A stretch of 34,499 bases of DNA from Streptomyces pathocidini (GCF_001418495.1 NZ_LIQY01000040.1:1-34499); one strand, 5' to 3'. Positions 26,401-33,836 are shown, counted from the stretch's first letter. Translations and numbers: made by a program. Notes: generated from the sequence alone by a model not told the origin.

Positions 26401-28660
26401 GTCCGTCTCCGCCGCCGCGGCGGTTGACCACTCCAAGTGCCGCCCGGACGGTATGACAGCGACGAAGGGGGTCGAGACGCCGTACTGCCTGATCTACGAC
26501 GACCAGGGCCGCGAAGTGATGGGTGAACGGCATCCACGGCGGGTGGTGGGCTACTTCACCGGCTGGCGCACCGGCAGGAATGGCCAGCCCATGTACCTGC
26601 CGCGCAGTATCCCCTGGGGGCAGGTGAGCCACGTCAACTACGCCTTCGCGCACGTCGACGGCAGCAACCGTATCTCGGTGGGCGATGTGAACGACCCGGA
26701 CAACCCGGCCACCGGTATGACCTGGCCCCATGTGCCTGGCGCCGAGATGGACGGCAGCCTGCCGTACAAGGGGAACTTCAATCTCCTGAACAAGTACAAG
26801 AAGAAGCACCCCCGGGTCAGGACCCTGATCTCCGTGGGAGGTTGGGCCGAGACCGGCGGCATCCTGAAGCCAGACGGCAGCCGCGAGAAGTCCGGTGGCC
26901 TGTACCGCGTCACCAACAACGCGGACGGAAGCGTCAATCAGCCCGCCATCAACACCTTCGCTGACTCCGTCGTCAAGTTCCTGCGCACATACGGTTTCAA
27001 CGGTGTCGACATCGACTACGAGTACCCGACCTCACTCCTGGACGCGGGCAACCCGGAGGACTGGCCCATCGCCAACCCTCGCCGCAAGGGCTTGAACGCG
27101 GGCAACACCGCGCTGATGAAGACCCTGCGCGAGAAGCTCGACGCGGCGTCGGCCGCGGACAACGCCTACTACCAGCTCACCGCGGCGGCCTCCGCGTCCG
27201 GCTATCTGCTGCGCGGCCAGGAGGACTTCCGGGCGTTGCAGTACCTGGACTTCGTCAACACCATGTCCTACGACTACCACGGCTCGTGGAACAACTACGT
27301 CGGCCCGCAGGCGCCGCTCTACGACGACGGCAAGGACGTCGAGCTGGCCGCCACCGGGATCTACGACAAGGCCAAGAACCCGGAGTACCAGCAGGAGGGC
27401 TTCTTCAACACCGACTGGTCCTACCACTACTTCCGCGGCGCAATGCAGGCCGGGCGCATCAACATGGGCGTGCCGTACTACACGCGCGGCTGGAAGGACG
27501 TGGAAGGCGGCGAGGGCAACGGGCTCTGGGGCATCTCCAAACTGAAGGACCAGTCCCAGTGCCCGGACGGGACCGGCCCCAACGGCGGCACGACGGAGTG
27601 CGGCTCCGGTGCCTCCGGCATCGACAACCTGTGGCACGACCAGACCGCCGCGGGCGATGAGCTGGCCGCGGGATCCAACCCGATGTGGCACTCCAAGAAC
27701 CTGGAGCGGGGCGCTGTGACCAGCTATCTGCCCCGCTTCGGTCTGGACCCGAAGGACAGCGCGAACGGGATGGACGGCTACACCCGCCACTGGGACGGCA
27801 CGCTCAAGGCGTCCTGGCTGTGGCACAAGGACAAGAAGGTGTTCCTATCCACGCAGGACACCCAGGACATCGCCGCCAAGGCCGACTACATCAAGGCCAA
27901 GGGCGCGGGCGGCGCGATGATCTGGGAGCTGGCCGGGGACTACGAGTGCCCGGACGACAAGTCGGGGCAGTGCGTGCCCGGCTACACCCTGACCAAGCAA
28001 CTCGACAATGCCCAACGTGATGCCGGGCCCTATGGCGCGACCCGCGCCGGGAAGACCAAACTGCCCAGCCAAGTCCTCGACGCGGACGTGACGTTCGCCA
28101 AGTACCCGACCGACAACAAGGACCTGTGGCCGCTCCAGCCCATGCTGCGCATCACCAACCGAGGCGACAACACCATCGCGGGGGGCGCCAAGGTCTCCTT
28201 CGACCTTCCGACTTCGGCCCCGTCCGTCATCAAGGACGGCAACTGGCAGCCGTACAAGAACGTCAAGCCCGGCCACTCCGGGCCCAACGTCGGCGGCCTG
28301 AAGGGAGAGTTCCACCGGGTCACGATCACCCTGGAGAAATGCCAGGAGATCCCGGCCGGGCGCAGCATGGACATCCCGGTCAAGTACTACCTGCCCGCCA
28401 CCGGTCCCGCGAACGTCACGATCATCAGCGAGGGAAAGACCTTCGGCATCACCGGTGACCGTCGCCACGGCACACAGACGGTGGCGCCGCCCGCTGGCTC
28501 GGCCGAATGCTCTCCGGTGAAGTGGGACCCGAAGGACACCTACGACAAGGGGGACGTCGTCACGCACAAGGGTCGCCGCTGGGTCGCCGAGTACTGGGCC
28601 AACAAGGGCGATGAACCGGGCGTCGCCCCGGTCTGGCGGAACATCAGCCCCAACGACTGA
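23450..28660 (+). CDS. Giant secreted multi-enzyme: CdtB-like nuclease, SGNH esterase, hemopexin-like, GH18 chitinase
   Basis: 1736 residues. Signal peptide 1-43 (hydrophobic core ends PATPAAAAA). 46-325: DNase I/CdtB-type EEP domain with WNTWDG, Glu80 (ALQEV), Asp216/Asn218 (MGDFNR), Asp277 (ELDF), Asp300-His301 (SDHY); YYSIHA also recalls CdtB. ~345-680: SGNH esterase with Ser352 (GDS), Asn473 (GGND), His655 (VHPNAYG). ~720-965: hemopexin-like repeats. ~1030-1520: GH18 chitinase, acid Glu1191 in NGVDIDYEYP (first Asp of the usual motif is Asn), plus MSYDYHGSW. ~1537-1663: beta-type binding module. ~1685-1732: CBM5/12-type chitin-binding module. GAAGGA precedes ATG 23450; the GTG at 23420 lacks a site. 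It probably attacks a chitin-containing host or competitor. Confidence 0.9.
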   Translation: MDHFRLPRASQWPGTVAAIVGLALLAGLLHVVLLPATPAAAAASDRKLASWNTWDGKSDTLKRIPGLIKDHDVDVVALQEVADGNLLGHAPATFFDIASLSPSGTPQGNWRVDEFHWDDGITVYRIRTGSNRRSIAIATKERVASHDDLHLVEVRGDASGKAFPAFGIKLGGNWYYSIHASTQAKRSNNNADTLVEDISGLHKRDGFKAPWAIMGDFNRFPDEKSKAFINQQKKLKESKKRKFAEDQGALTSVLDLEANERVVFSGAPTHKKGAELDFMVDGGAAAGYSAKRLKTLDGSDHYRVIFEKDTDEPDTCVAGDGSGASRTARAAADDLCPVESGLPAATVSLGDSYISGEGGRWQGNANAKADGPDGDLDPNNDAWGTDRAAHGTQVYEKNAAGSDACHRSDVAEIKGAAIGGVPKERRFNIACSGAETQHILSEEFQGEKPQIQQLAELAADHEIGTVVLSIGGNDLKFSDIVQSCAVNFIANKESCRKQADEDLKKRLSAVREDVARTLDAIHETMGESGQDQSTYDLVVQGYPAPLPPAYEMRYEGDHYDRYTKGGCPFYDEDVSWTGEGAVAEIGGMLRGAARDGDAAFLDLADAFSGHELCAKSAKQATSRNSLDKPIAAEDAEWVRYFSGLSGGGQWQEAVHPNAYGQRALSACLVRMDQEIAESGARSFRCVGSAGSSPDVPIVSSSPIDAAAWDGEGPDSDGRRLGDHVLFQGDSFAYFNPYKKLDGSMGDGNSPGYLTNVGDIGGIWSSLRDTDFAGGVEAAFEQTDKDDGSRQLSLFRGGRYTQVSIEEGTIDDQRVRGPGPIRDYFPVFEGTVFEHGVDAAVGNDKEPYALVFRDGQVGLLEVDLDGDDDKWITEPGPVGKVIPALRGTPFEYSIDSVLLVVADHGKIQADLVSGTRVARMNLDMRDLSRSYLMSHTRELTDRWPSLRGTIFDWGKNKNDFLVQSLRYGPTPPPDPEPVIRDQTARSVSAAAAVDHSKCRPDGMTATKGVETPYCLIYDDQGREVMGERHPRRVVGYFTGWRTGRNGQPMYLPRSIPWGQVSHVNYAFAHVDGSNRISVGDVNDPDNPATGMTWPHVPGAEMDGSLPYKGNFNLLNKYKKKHPRVRTLISVGGWAETGGILKPDGSREKSGGLYRVTNNADGSVNQPAINTFADSVVKFLRTYGFNGVDIDYEYPTSLLDAGNPEDWPIANPRRKGLNAGNTALMKTLREKLDAASAADNAYYQLTAAASASGYLLRGQEDFRALQYLDFVNTMSYDYHGSWNNYVGPQAPLYDDGKDVELAATGIYDKAKNPEYQQEGFFNTDWSYHYFRGAMQAGRINMGVPYYTRGWKDVEGGEGNGLWGISKLKDQSQCPDGTGPNGGTTECGSGASGIDNLWHDQTAAGDELAAGSNPMWHSKNLERGAVTSYLPRFGLDPKDSANGMDGYTRHWDGTLKASWLWHKDKKVFLSTQDTQDIAAKADYIKAKGAGGAMIWELAGDYECPDDKSGQCVPGYTLTKQLDNAQRDAGPYGATRAGKTKLPSQVLDADVTFAKYPTDNKDLWPLQPMLRITNRGDNTIAGGAKVSFDLPTSAPSVIKDGNWQPYKNVKPGHSGPNVGGLKGEFHRVTITLEKCQEIPAGRSMDIPVKYYLPATGPANVTIISEGKTFGITGDRRHGTQTVAPPAGSAECSPVKWDPKDTYDKGDVVTHKGRRWVAEYWANKGDEPGVAPVWRNISPND

Positions 28661-28666
28661 GCCCTT

Positions 28667-29653
28667 TCAGAGCGGCGCGTCCAGGGCCAGCTTCCAACGG
28701 GCGTGGTAGAAGCCGCCCGAGTCCCAAGGACCGCCTTCCGGAGCTGTGAAGACGTGATCGCGGGGAGCCTTCCCCTGGCACCTGCGCTTGAACAACGCGA
28801 CGAGGGATGGCGATAGCACCAAGGTCCGCCGACTCTTCTTCGTCTTCGGCGGACCCATCTCCTTTCCGCCGTCAATGCGCTTCCATGCACGCTGGACGCG
28901 CAAGGTGGGCCGGGAGCCATGAAGGGTCAAGTCCCGCGGCTGAAGCGCCGTTAGCTCACTCCAGCGCAGCCCGGTGCCAGCCAGGGCATCGACGAGATCT
29001 ATGGAGTCGGCATTCATGCACGAGCGAAGGATGGCGTACTCCTCGCGTTCCAAGAACACCTGCTCGTCCTCGATGCTGTTGTCCTCGGGCAGCCGGGTGT
29101 GCACACACGGGTTCGTGGAACGGAGCGGAGGCTCAGCGGTCACCGTGGCCTGGAGGATGCCGTACAGCAGGCCGTGAAGGTTTCGGATCGTCTTGGCCTT
29201 GTAGGGCCGTCGCTTGACGGTCGGCGGGTGATGCGGGCCGGGCCTGCCGGCCTCAAGGTCGTTCACCCACTGCTTGATCTCGTCTTGCCCGATGCCGTCA
29301 GGTCCTTGCCGCACCGACAGTCCCCTGAACCAAGGTTCCAAGTGCCGATCTAGCAGCTTCCGGTAGTTGGACCGTGTGCCCGCCTGTATGCCAGTCAGGA
29401 GGTCGATGTACCGGCTGGCGTAGACCTCGAACAACTCCTGCGGGTCCGCCTCCGGTTCGGACTCCTCGGCGAAGCCGACACCCTTGACCCAACCTGGCGG
29501 ACATTGCTGACCGTGACCGTTGACGAGATCGCAGAATCGTTTCGCCGACGTCTCGTCCTCGAAGGTCTCGCCATTCTGGGTGCCGTTCTCCCGCCACATG
29601 ACGGTGTAGGTGTACGTGCCGTCGCGCTTCTGTCGAGCCCTGATCGATGCCAT
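28667..29653 (-). pseudogene. int: Tyrosine integrase, truncated before the active-site tyrosine
   Basis: 328 codons. N-terminal arm-binding region (ASIRARQKRDGTYTYTVMWR), SAM-like core-binding domain (LFEVYASRYIDLLTGIQAG), then the start of the catalytic domain with Arg I (GTGLRWSEL) and the beta-strand Lys region (PKTKKSRRTL). It stops at FYHARWKLALDAPL, exactly where relatives go on to HDLRH and the catalytic Tyr, so about 60-90 residues are missing. The stop lies six bases from the end of the convergent giant gene. The ATG 29653 lacks a clear ribosome site; the open frame runs back through the tRNA and is not coding there. It integrated the island into tRNA-Ser but should now be inactive. 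Confidence 0.85.
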
Positions 29654-29711
29654 GGGCAAAGATCTTAGAAGGGGCGGCCGGTTGACGAAGCGTTGACAAA
29701 GGGCCCAACAG

Positions 29712-29751
29712 AAACCGCCTCTGACCTGTTCTTGCAGGTCAGAGGCGGTTT
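29712..29751. terminator. Hairpin between integrase and tRNA-Ser
   Basis: A perfect 17-bp stem (29712-29728 with 29735-29751) and a 6-base loop, followed by TTTTT on the plus strand. It begins 7 bases after the tRNA 3' end, so it can end the tRNA transcript on the minus strand, taking over from the hairpin at 3973-4006 that was displaced by the island. Confidence 0.75.
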
Positions 29752-29757
29752 TTCTGA

Positions 29758-29781
29758 GCGGTAGCGGTGGGATTTGAACCC
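29758..29781. repeat. Right attachment site within tRNA-Ser 3' end
   Basis: Identical over 24 bases to 4010-4033. It covers the acceptor-stem 3' half and the T-arm of tRNA-Ser, so the tRNA was rebuilt when the element inserted. Confidence 0.88.
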
Positions 29782-29845
29782 ACGGAGGAGTTGCCCCCTC
29801 ACGCGCTTTCGAGGCGCGCTCCTTCGGCCGCTCGGACACGCTACC
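29759..29845 (-). tRNA. tRNA-Ser (anticodon CGA)
   Basis: 87 bases. Acceptor stem GGTAGCG pairs with CGCTACC, discriminator G. The anticodon loop CTCGAAA within the stem CGCGC/GCGCG gives anticodon CGA for codon UCG. A long variable arm and T-loop GTTCAAATCCC are present. The CCA end is not encoded. It is the insertion target of the island. Confidence 0.95.
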
Positions 29846-29855
29846 GAGAGAGAGC

Positions 29856-30407
29856 TTAGCCCACGGGGGGCTGTGCTCCGAAATCGGTATCCGCGCCCGC
29901 ATCCGTCCCCGCCTCCGCATTGCCCGCGGCCCGGAAGAAGCGGGTCAGCGGGGCCGCGCACTCCTCGGTGAGCACCCCGTGGATCACCTCGGGCCGGTGG
30001 TTGAGACGGCGGTCACGTACGACGTCCCACAGCGAACCGGCCGCGCCCGCCTTCTCGTCCACCGCGCCGTAGACCACCCGGTCCACCCGGGACAGCACGG
30101 CGGCGCCCGCGCACATCGTGCACGGCTCCAGCGTCACCACCAGCGTGCAGCCCGAGAGCCGCCACTCGCCGAGGGACCGCGCTGCGGCGCGCAGCGCGAG
30201 GACCTCGGCGTGCGCGGTCGGGTCCCCGGCGGCCTCGCGCTCGTTGCGGCCGCGCCCGAGCACCGCGCCGTCCGGGCCCAGCACGACGGCGCCGACCGGC
30301 ACGTCCCCGGTCTCCGGAGCCTGTACGGCCTCGGCCAGGGCGAGCCGCATCGGCTCCCGCCAGGGGTCGCGCACCGGGTCGGGCCGTACGGGAGGGGAGG
30401 TTTCCAT
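29856..30407 (-). CDS. tadA: tRNA-specific adenosine(34) deaminase
   Basis: 183 residues with the cytidine-deaminase-fold zinc motif: HAE (TAHAEVLALRAAA) and PCTMC (LEPCTMCAGA), and the downstream GAVDEKAGAAGSL and FFR elements of TadA. It converts A34 to inosine in tRNA-Arg(ACG). ATG 30407 is chosen; MRLALAEA, where most TadA begin, lies 19 residues further in, so a later start at 30350 is possible. The C-terminus has an extra low-complexity tail. It is next to tRNA-Ser and its partner gene at 30763-31284. Confidence 0.92.
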   Translation of the reverse strand: METSPPVRPDPVRDPWREPMRLALAEAVQAPETGDVPVGAVVLGPDGAVLGRGRNEREAAGDPTAHAEVLALRAAARSLGEWRLSGCTLVVTLEPCTMCAGAAVLSRVDRVVYGAVDEKAGAAGSLWDVVRDRRLNHRPEVIHGVLTEECAAPLTRFFRAAGNAEAGTDAGADTDFGAQPPVG

Positions 30408-30459
30408 GGGGACAGTGTCGGTCAGGCGCCACGGGGGAGCGCCCACAACCCTTGGACCG

Positions 30460-30770
30460 GCGGCCCCGGGACCGTGCGGGTCAGGGATCGGCGGGCCCGG
30501 GATTGGCGGCCCCAAGACCGGGCGGCCGGAGTCAGCGGGACTGTGCAGACCAGGAGTGGCCGGGACCCGGGCGGGTCAGGAGTCAGGGGGACCGTGCGGG
30601 CCAGGAGTGACCGGGACCGGCGGCCCCGGGACCGTGTGGACCAGGAGTGACCGGGCCTGGGCGGGCCAGGAATGACCGGGACCGTGCGGGCCAGGAGGCC
30701 AGGAGGACCAGGAGCCAACGGGGCCCGCAGACCAGGGGTGAACGGGACCCGCAGACCAGGAGTCAGCGGA
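30460..30770. repeat. Degenerate ~25-bp tandem repeat between tadA and its partner gene
   Basis: About nine or ten imperfect copies of a unit close to GGGACCGTGCGGGCCAGGAG plus TGACC, with starts near 30470, 30538, 30563, 30589, 30630, 30653, 30678, 30720 and 30744. Units vary by small insertions and substitutions and there are no unique spacers, so it is a minisatellite. It fills the whole gap of about 355 bases upstream of tadA. Confidence 0.7.
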
Positions 30771-31284
30771 CCGCCTCGAGGATCTCGCCGCAGCCCAGCA
30801 CGTCGGCGATCTCGGTCAGCGCGTCGCCGTCCAGGGCGGTCAGTTCCTTGCTCGACATCCCCAGGTCCTCGAGGATCTCCGTGTCACCGATCGGGCCCGG
30901 CGGCACGGCGTCGTCCGCGTCGGCCGGTTCGTCCCCGTCGTCCTCGGGCTCCCCGTCCTCGGTGCCGTCGAGGTCGACCAGGCTGTCGAGGTCGTCCTCC
31001 GGCTCGCGGCCGAGCAGCTCGTCGGTGAGCAGGATCTCGCCGTACGAGCTCCGGGCGGCGGCGGCCGCGTCCGAGACGTAGATACGCGGGTCCTCCTCGC
31101 CGTCGACGCGGACGACGCCGAACCAGGCGTCCTCCTGCTCGATGAAGGCGAGCACCGTGTTGTCGTCGACCGAAGCCCCCCGCGCCAGATCCGTCAGATC
31201 GGCCAAGGTCTCCACGTCGTCGAGTTCTGTGTCGCTCGCTTCCCACCCGTCTTCGGTGCGCGCGAGCAGTGCGGCGAAGTACAC
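30763..31284 (-). CDS. tRNA adenosine deaminase-associated protein
   Basis: 173 residues, acidic, with the start VYFAALLARTEDGWEASDTE and an Asp/Glu-rich centre (DGTEDGEPEDDGDEPADADD). It is a conserved actinobacterial protein regularly found beside tadA; its biochemical role is not known. GTG 31284 has GGGAGAG about 6 bases upstream; the frame is open to 31332 without a better start. The final TALDGDALTEIADVLGCGE segment is the best conserved end. Confidence 0.82.
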   Translation of the reverse strand: MYFAALLARTEDGWEASDTELDDVETLADLTDLARGASVDDNTVLAFIEQEDAWFGVVRVDGEEDPRIYVSDAAAAARSSYGEILLTDELLGREPEDDLDSLVDLDGTEDGEPEDDGDEPADADDAVPPGPIGDTEILEDLGMSSKELTALDGDALTEIADVLGCGEILEAVR

Positions 31285-31467
31285 CGTGACTCTCCCACTG
31301 GTCAGAGGCGTGTGCCGGGCGACGGGGAACAAGGTTTTTCACCTCTTGGCCCGCCCACTCGGAATCGTGGCAGAAACAAGGCCCTCGCGAGAGGTCTTCC
31401 GCTGTGCGTCGTGCACCAGTCCTGCGACCGGACCGCGATTCGGTCCTTCCGGTACCGCTGTCGGGGG

Positions 31468-31665
31468 CTACCAGCGGAAGGTTCGCATCCGCATCTGCTG
31501 GCGCATCCGGGCGGCGCGGGCCCGCCGCGGCTGCACCCGCTCGCGCAGCGCCTTGGCCTCGCCGAGTTCCCTGAGGAACTGGGCGCGTCGCCGGCGCCGC
31601 TCCGCATCGCCCTCCGGGTTCTCCGGCGGCGCGGGCTCGCCCTTGGGCTGGTTCCGGTCCGGCAC
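31468..31665 (-). CDS. Small basic conserved actinobacterial protein
   Basis: 65 residues: an acidic/Pro start (PDRNQPKGEPAPPENPEGD), then a very Arg-rich helix ending in ARMRQQMRMRTFRW. This ending is familiar from small Streptomyces proteins of unknown function near upp. The GTG start has GGGAGG about 10 bases upstream. It may bind nucleic acid because of its charge; that is a guess. Confidence 0.65.
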   Translation of the reverse strand: MPDRNQPKGEPAPPENPEGDAERRRRRAQFLRELGEAKALRERVQPRRARAARMRQQMRMRTFRW

Positions 31666-31999
31666 GTGACCACACCTCCCCCAAGCTGGGCCTCCTGTGC
31701 TCGCACTCCGGCGCGAGCGCCCGCCCATACAGCCGCGTACGGGCGTACCCTGCCCACTTTCCCCCGAACAGACCGTTTGACGCCACCGGGAGGCGCCACG
31801 GCGCCGGAGGCGCGCCGGTAGTGCCCGCGATCGCGCCCGTGCGGGGCGTGGCCGCAGCCCGTCGGCTGGGGTCTGGGGACGGAGTCCCCGGGATTCTCTC
31901 CGCCGCGGTGGCGAGTAATCGGTACGGCGGAGCTCGGCGGTGCCCGCCGACCCGGCCCGCGCCCGACCCGGGCTGGGCGCCTCGGCTACTGTCGAGGGC
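31666..31999. repeat. Intergenic space upstream of upp with one copy of a local repeat family
   Basis: Bases 31860-31975 carry a plus-oriented copy of the repeat described at 32637-33188 (GGGGACGGAGTCCCCGGGAT core, then CGCCGCGGTGGCGAG and GGTACGGCGGAG). The remainder shows no gene. The upp promoter must be here or within the repeat. Confidence 0.6.
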
Positions 32000-32635
32000 A
32001 TGCGGATCCATGTCGTCGACCACCCGCTGGTGGCGCACAAACTGACCACCCTGCGCGACACGCGCACCGACTCCCCCACCTTCCGGCGGCTCGCCGACGA
32101 GCTGGTGACCCTGCTCGCGTACGAGGCGACCCGCGACGTGCGGACCGAGCAGGTCGACATCCAGACCCCCGTCACCGCGACCACCGGTGTACGGCTGGCC
32201 CGGCCGCGGCCGCTGGTGGTGCCGATCCTGCGGGCCGGGCTCGGCATGCTCGACGGCATGGTGCGGCTGCTGCCGACCGCCGAGGTCGGCTTCCTCGGCA
32301 TGATCCGCGACGAGGAGACGCTCCAGGCGTCCACGTACGCGACGCGCATGCCGGAGGACCTCTCCGGCCGTCAGGTGTACGTGCTGGACCCGATGCTGGC
32401 CACCGGCGGCACGCTGGTCGCCGCGATCGACGAGCTGATCTCCCGCGGCGCGGACGACGTCACGGCGCTGTGCCTGCTGGCCGCGCCGGAGGGCGTTGAG
32501 GTCATGGAGCGCGAACTCGACGGCTCCCCGGTGACGGTCGTCACCGCCGCCATCGACGAACGCCTCAACGAACACGGCTACATCGTCCCGGGCCTGGGCG
32601 ACGCGGGCGACCGCATGTACGGCTCAGCCGACTAG
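32000..32635 (+). CDS. upp: Uracil phosphoribosyltransferase
   Basis: 211 residues. It converts uracil and PRPP to UMP in pyrimidine salvage. The PRPP-binding loop [12 protein letters not shown], the substrate segment [14 protein letters not shown] and the C-terminal uracil-binding [19 protein letters not shown] are all in place and the length is usual. ATG 32000 begins the family start [16 protein letters not shown]. It is followed at once by the intergenic repeat field. Confidence 0.96.
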   Translation: MRIHVVDHPLVAHKLTTLRDTRTDSPTFRRLADELVTLLAYEATRDVRTEQVDIQTPVTATTGVRLARPRPLVVPILRAGLGMLDGMVRLLPTAEVGFLGMIRDEETLQASTYATRMPEDLSGRQVYVLDPMLATGGTLVAAIDELISRGADDVTALCLLAAPEGVEVMERELDGSPVTVVTAAIDERLNEHGYIVPGLGDAGDRMYGSAD

Positions 32636-32636
32636 C

Positions 32637-33188
32637 AGGCTGCTGCCCCAGCAACCCACTTGCCGTTAGCCCGGCACCGCCGGCCTCCGCCGTACCGGTT
32701 GCTCGCCGTTGCGGCGGAGAGAATCCCGGGGACTCCGTCCCCAGACCCCAGCCGAGGGGCTGCCGGCCGCGTCCCGCACGGGACACAATCGCGGGACCAG
32801 GCGTAAGGCCAAGTCGGCGGGCACCGCCGGCCTCCGCCGTACCGGTTGCTCGCCGCGGAAAACTTTGAGGACTTCGTCCCCGAACTCCTCCGACGGCGGC
32901 CACCGCCACGGTGAGCCCCGGCCCCGCCGGACCTGCCCCGGCAGGGGTCTTGGACAAAGTCCCCGGGATTGTGCCGCCGCAGCAGTGAGCAATGGGTGTG
33001 GCGGTGTTCGGTGGTGTCGGGCTTGCCCCGGCTCCGGGCGCGGTGGCGCGTGCCGCGGGTTTCGCGCAGCTGTCCCGGGGCTGGGGACGGACTCCCCGGG
33101 ATTCTCTCCGCCGCGATGGCGAGCAACAGGTATGGCGGAGATCGGCGGTGCCGAGCTCACGGCAAGTGGGTTGCTGGGGCAGCAGCCT
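32637..33188. repeat. Repeat field forming a ~550-bp inverted structure between upp and the LytR_C gene
   Basis: No gene in 32636-33197. The outer 30 bases 32637-32666 are the exact reverse complement of 33159-33188 (GCTGCTGCCCCAGCAACCCA core). The arms contain diverged copies of one unit, minus-oriented at 32637-32760 and 32812-32892, plus-oriented at about 32950-33030 and 33072-33188. Each has a GGGGACxxxGTCCCC palindrome next to a GCCGCxxxGGCGAGCAA motif. It separates two convergent genes and may act as a two-way terminator. Confidence 0.75.
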
Positions 33189-33197
33189 GCCAACCGG

Positions 33198-33836
33198 TCA
33201 GCACTTCTTCGAGGCCGAGGGGGACGGGGACGGGTTTGTCAGGGCGATCAGCGCGGCGTCGGCATCGGCCTTTGCCGTCAGGGACTTGAACGCGTCGCCG
33301 ATGATCAGGTCGACGTCCTGGGTCTTGCGCTGGTCGGCCCCGGACGAGGTGCCGGTCACCTGGGTGGCGAGGACTTTGAACGGGCCCTCGGAGGTGTTCG
33401 GGGCGCCCAGCAGCATCCCGGCGCTCTTGACCTTCTTGTCGTACTTCGCGTCGGCGTTCCCCACCTTGCCGATCCTGAAGCCACGTTTCTTGAGCTCGTC
33501 CGCGGTCTGCTTGGCGAGGCCGCTGCGCTTGGTCGCGTTGTAGACGTTGACCGTGATGTCGCCTGGCTTCGGCAGGGCTACGGCCGCGGCGGGGCTCGGG
33601 CTCGCGCCGGTCCGCGGCGCGCACCCCGCGCGGCCCGCGGCGCTCGCCCTGCCGCCGCCGCCCGTGAACACGTCGATGAGCTGCAGCGTCCCCCAGCCGA
33701 CCAGGCTGAGCGCGGCCACGGCGCCGACCACTGCCGCCACGATCCGGCGGCGATTGCGGGGCCTGCGCATCCGCGGATACCTGGCCCCGGTGATGCGGTA
33801 CTTACCGCCCATGCCGGGGGGTGTGAGCATGCTCAT
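33198..33836 (-). CDS. LytR C-terminal (LytR_C) domain protein, membrane-anchored
   Basis: 212 residues: a basic cytosolic start (GARYPRMRRPRNRRR), one membrane helix (IVAAVVGAVAALSLVGWGTLQLI), a Gly/Ala/Ser-rich linker, and a LytR_C domain (~95-200; ITVNVYNATKRSGLAKQTADELKKRGF ... VDLIIGDAFKSL). The domain is known from the C-termini of LytR-CpsA-Psr cell-wall ligases; as a single-domain protein its role is unclear. ATG 33836 is used; ATG 33830 is an alternative. It ends beside the repeat field. Confidence 0.85.
   Translation of the reverse strand: MSMLTPPGMGGKYRITGARYPRMRRPRNRRRIVAAVVGAVAALSLVGWGTLQLIDVFTGGGGRASAAGRAGCAPRTGASPSPAAAVALPKPGDITVNVYNATKRSGLAKQTADELKKRGFRIGKVGNADAKYDKKVKSAGMLLGAPNTSEGPFKVLATQVTGTSSGADQRKTQDVDLIIGDAFKSLTAKADADAALIALTNPSPSPSASKKC

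Larger units (their letters stand above)
4010..29781. mobile_element. Integrated genomic island in the 3' end of tRNA-Ser, with defective integrase
   Basis: The outer limits are two exact 24-bp copies of the tRNA-Ser 3' end, at 4010-4033 and 29758-29781. An intact tRNA gene remains on the right and a tyrosine integrase lies about 105 bases inside that end, which is the standard layout left by site-specific integration into a tRNA gene. Everything between has accessory character: a secreted peptidase, a decayed two-component system, a putative biosynthetic cluster, toxin-like genes and several broken genes. No replication initiator, FtsK-type Tra protein, Spd protein or excisionase was found, and the integrase lacks its active-site end, so it is best described as an immobilised remnant of an integrative element. 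Confidence 0.82.

Noticed and set aside
4010..29781. A functional self-transmissible element of the pSAM2/AICE type
   Set aside because: No RepSA-like, FtsK-like Tra, Spd or Xis genes were found, and the integrase lacks its catalytic end.
30460..30770. CRISPR array
   Set aside because: The units are degenerate and contiguous, with no unique spacers and no cas genes, so it is a tandem repeat.
30884..32575. Minus-strand open frame of 563 codons opposite upp
   Set aside because: It is antisense to upp and overlaps the tadA-associated gene and the small basic protein; no family resemblance.
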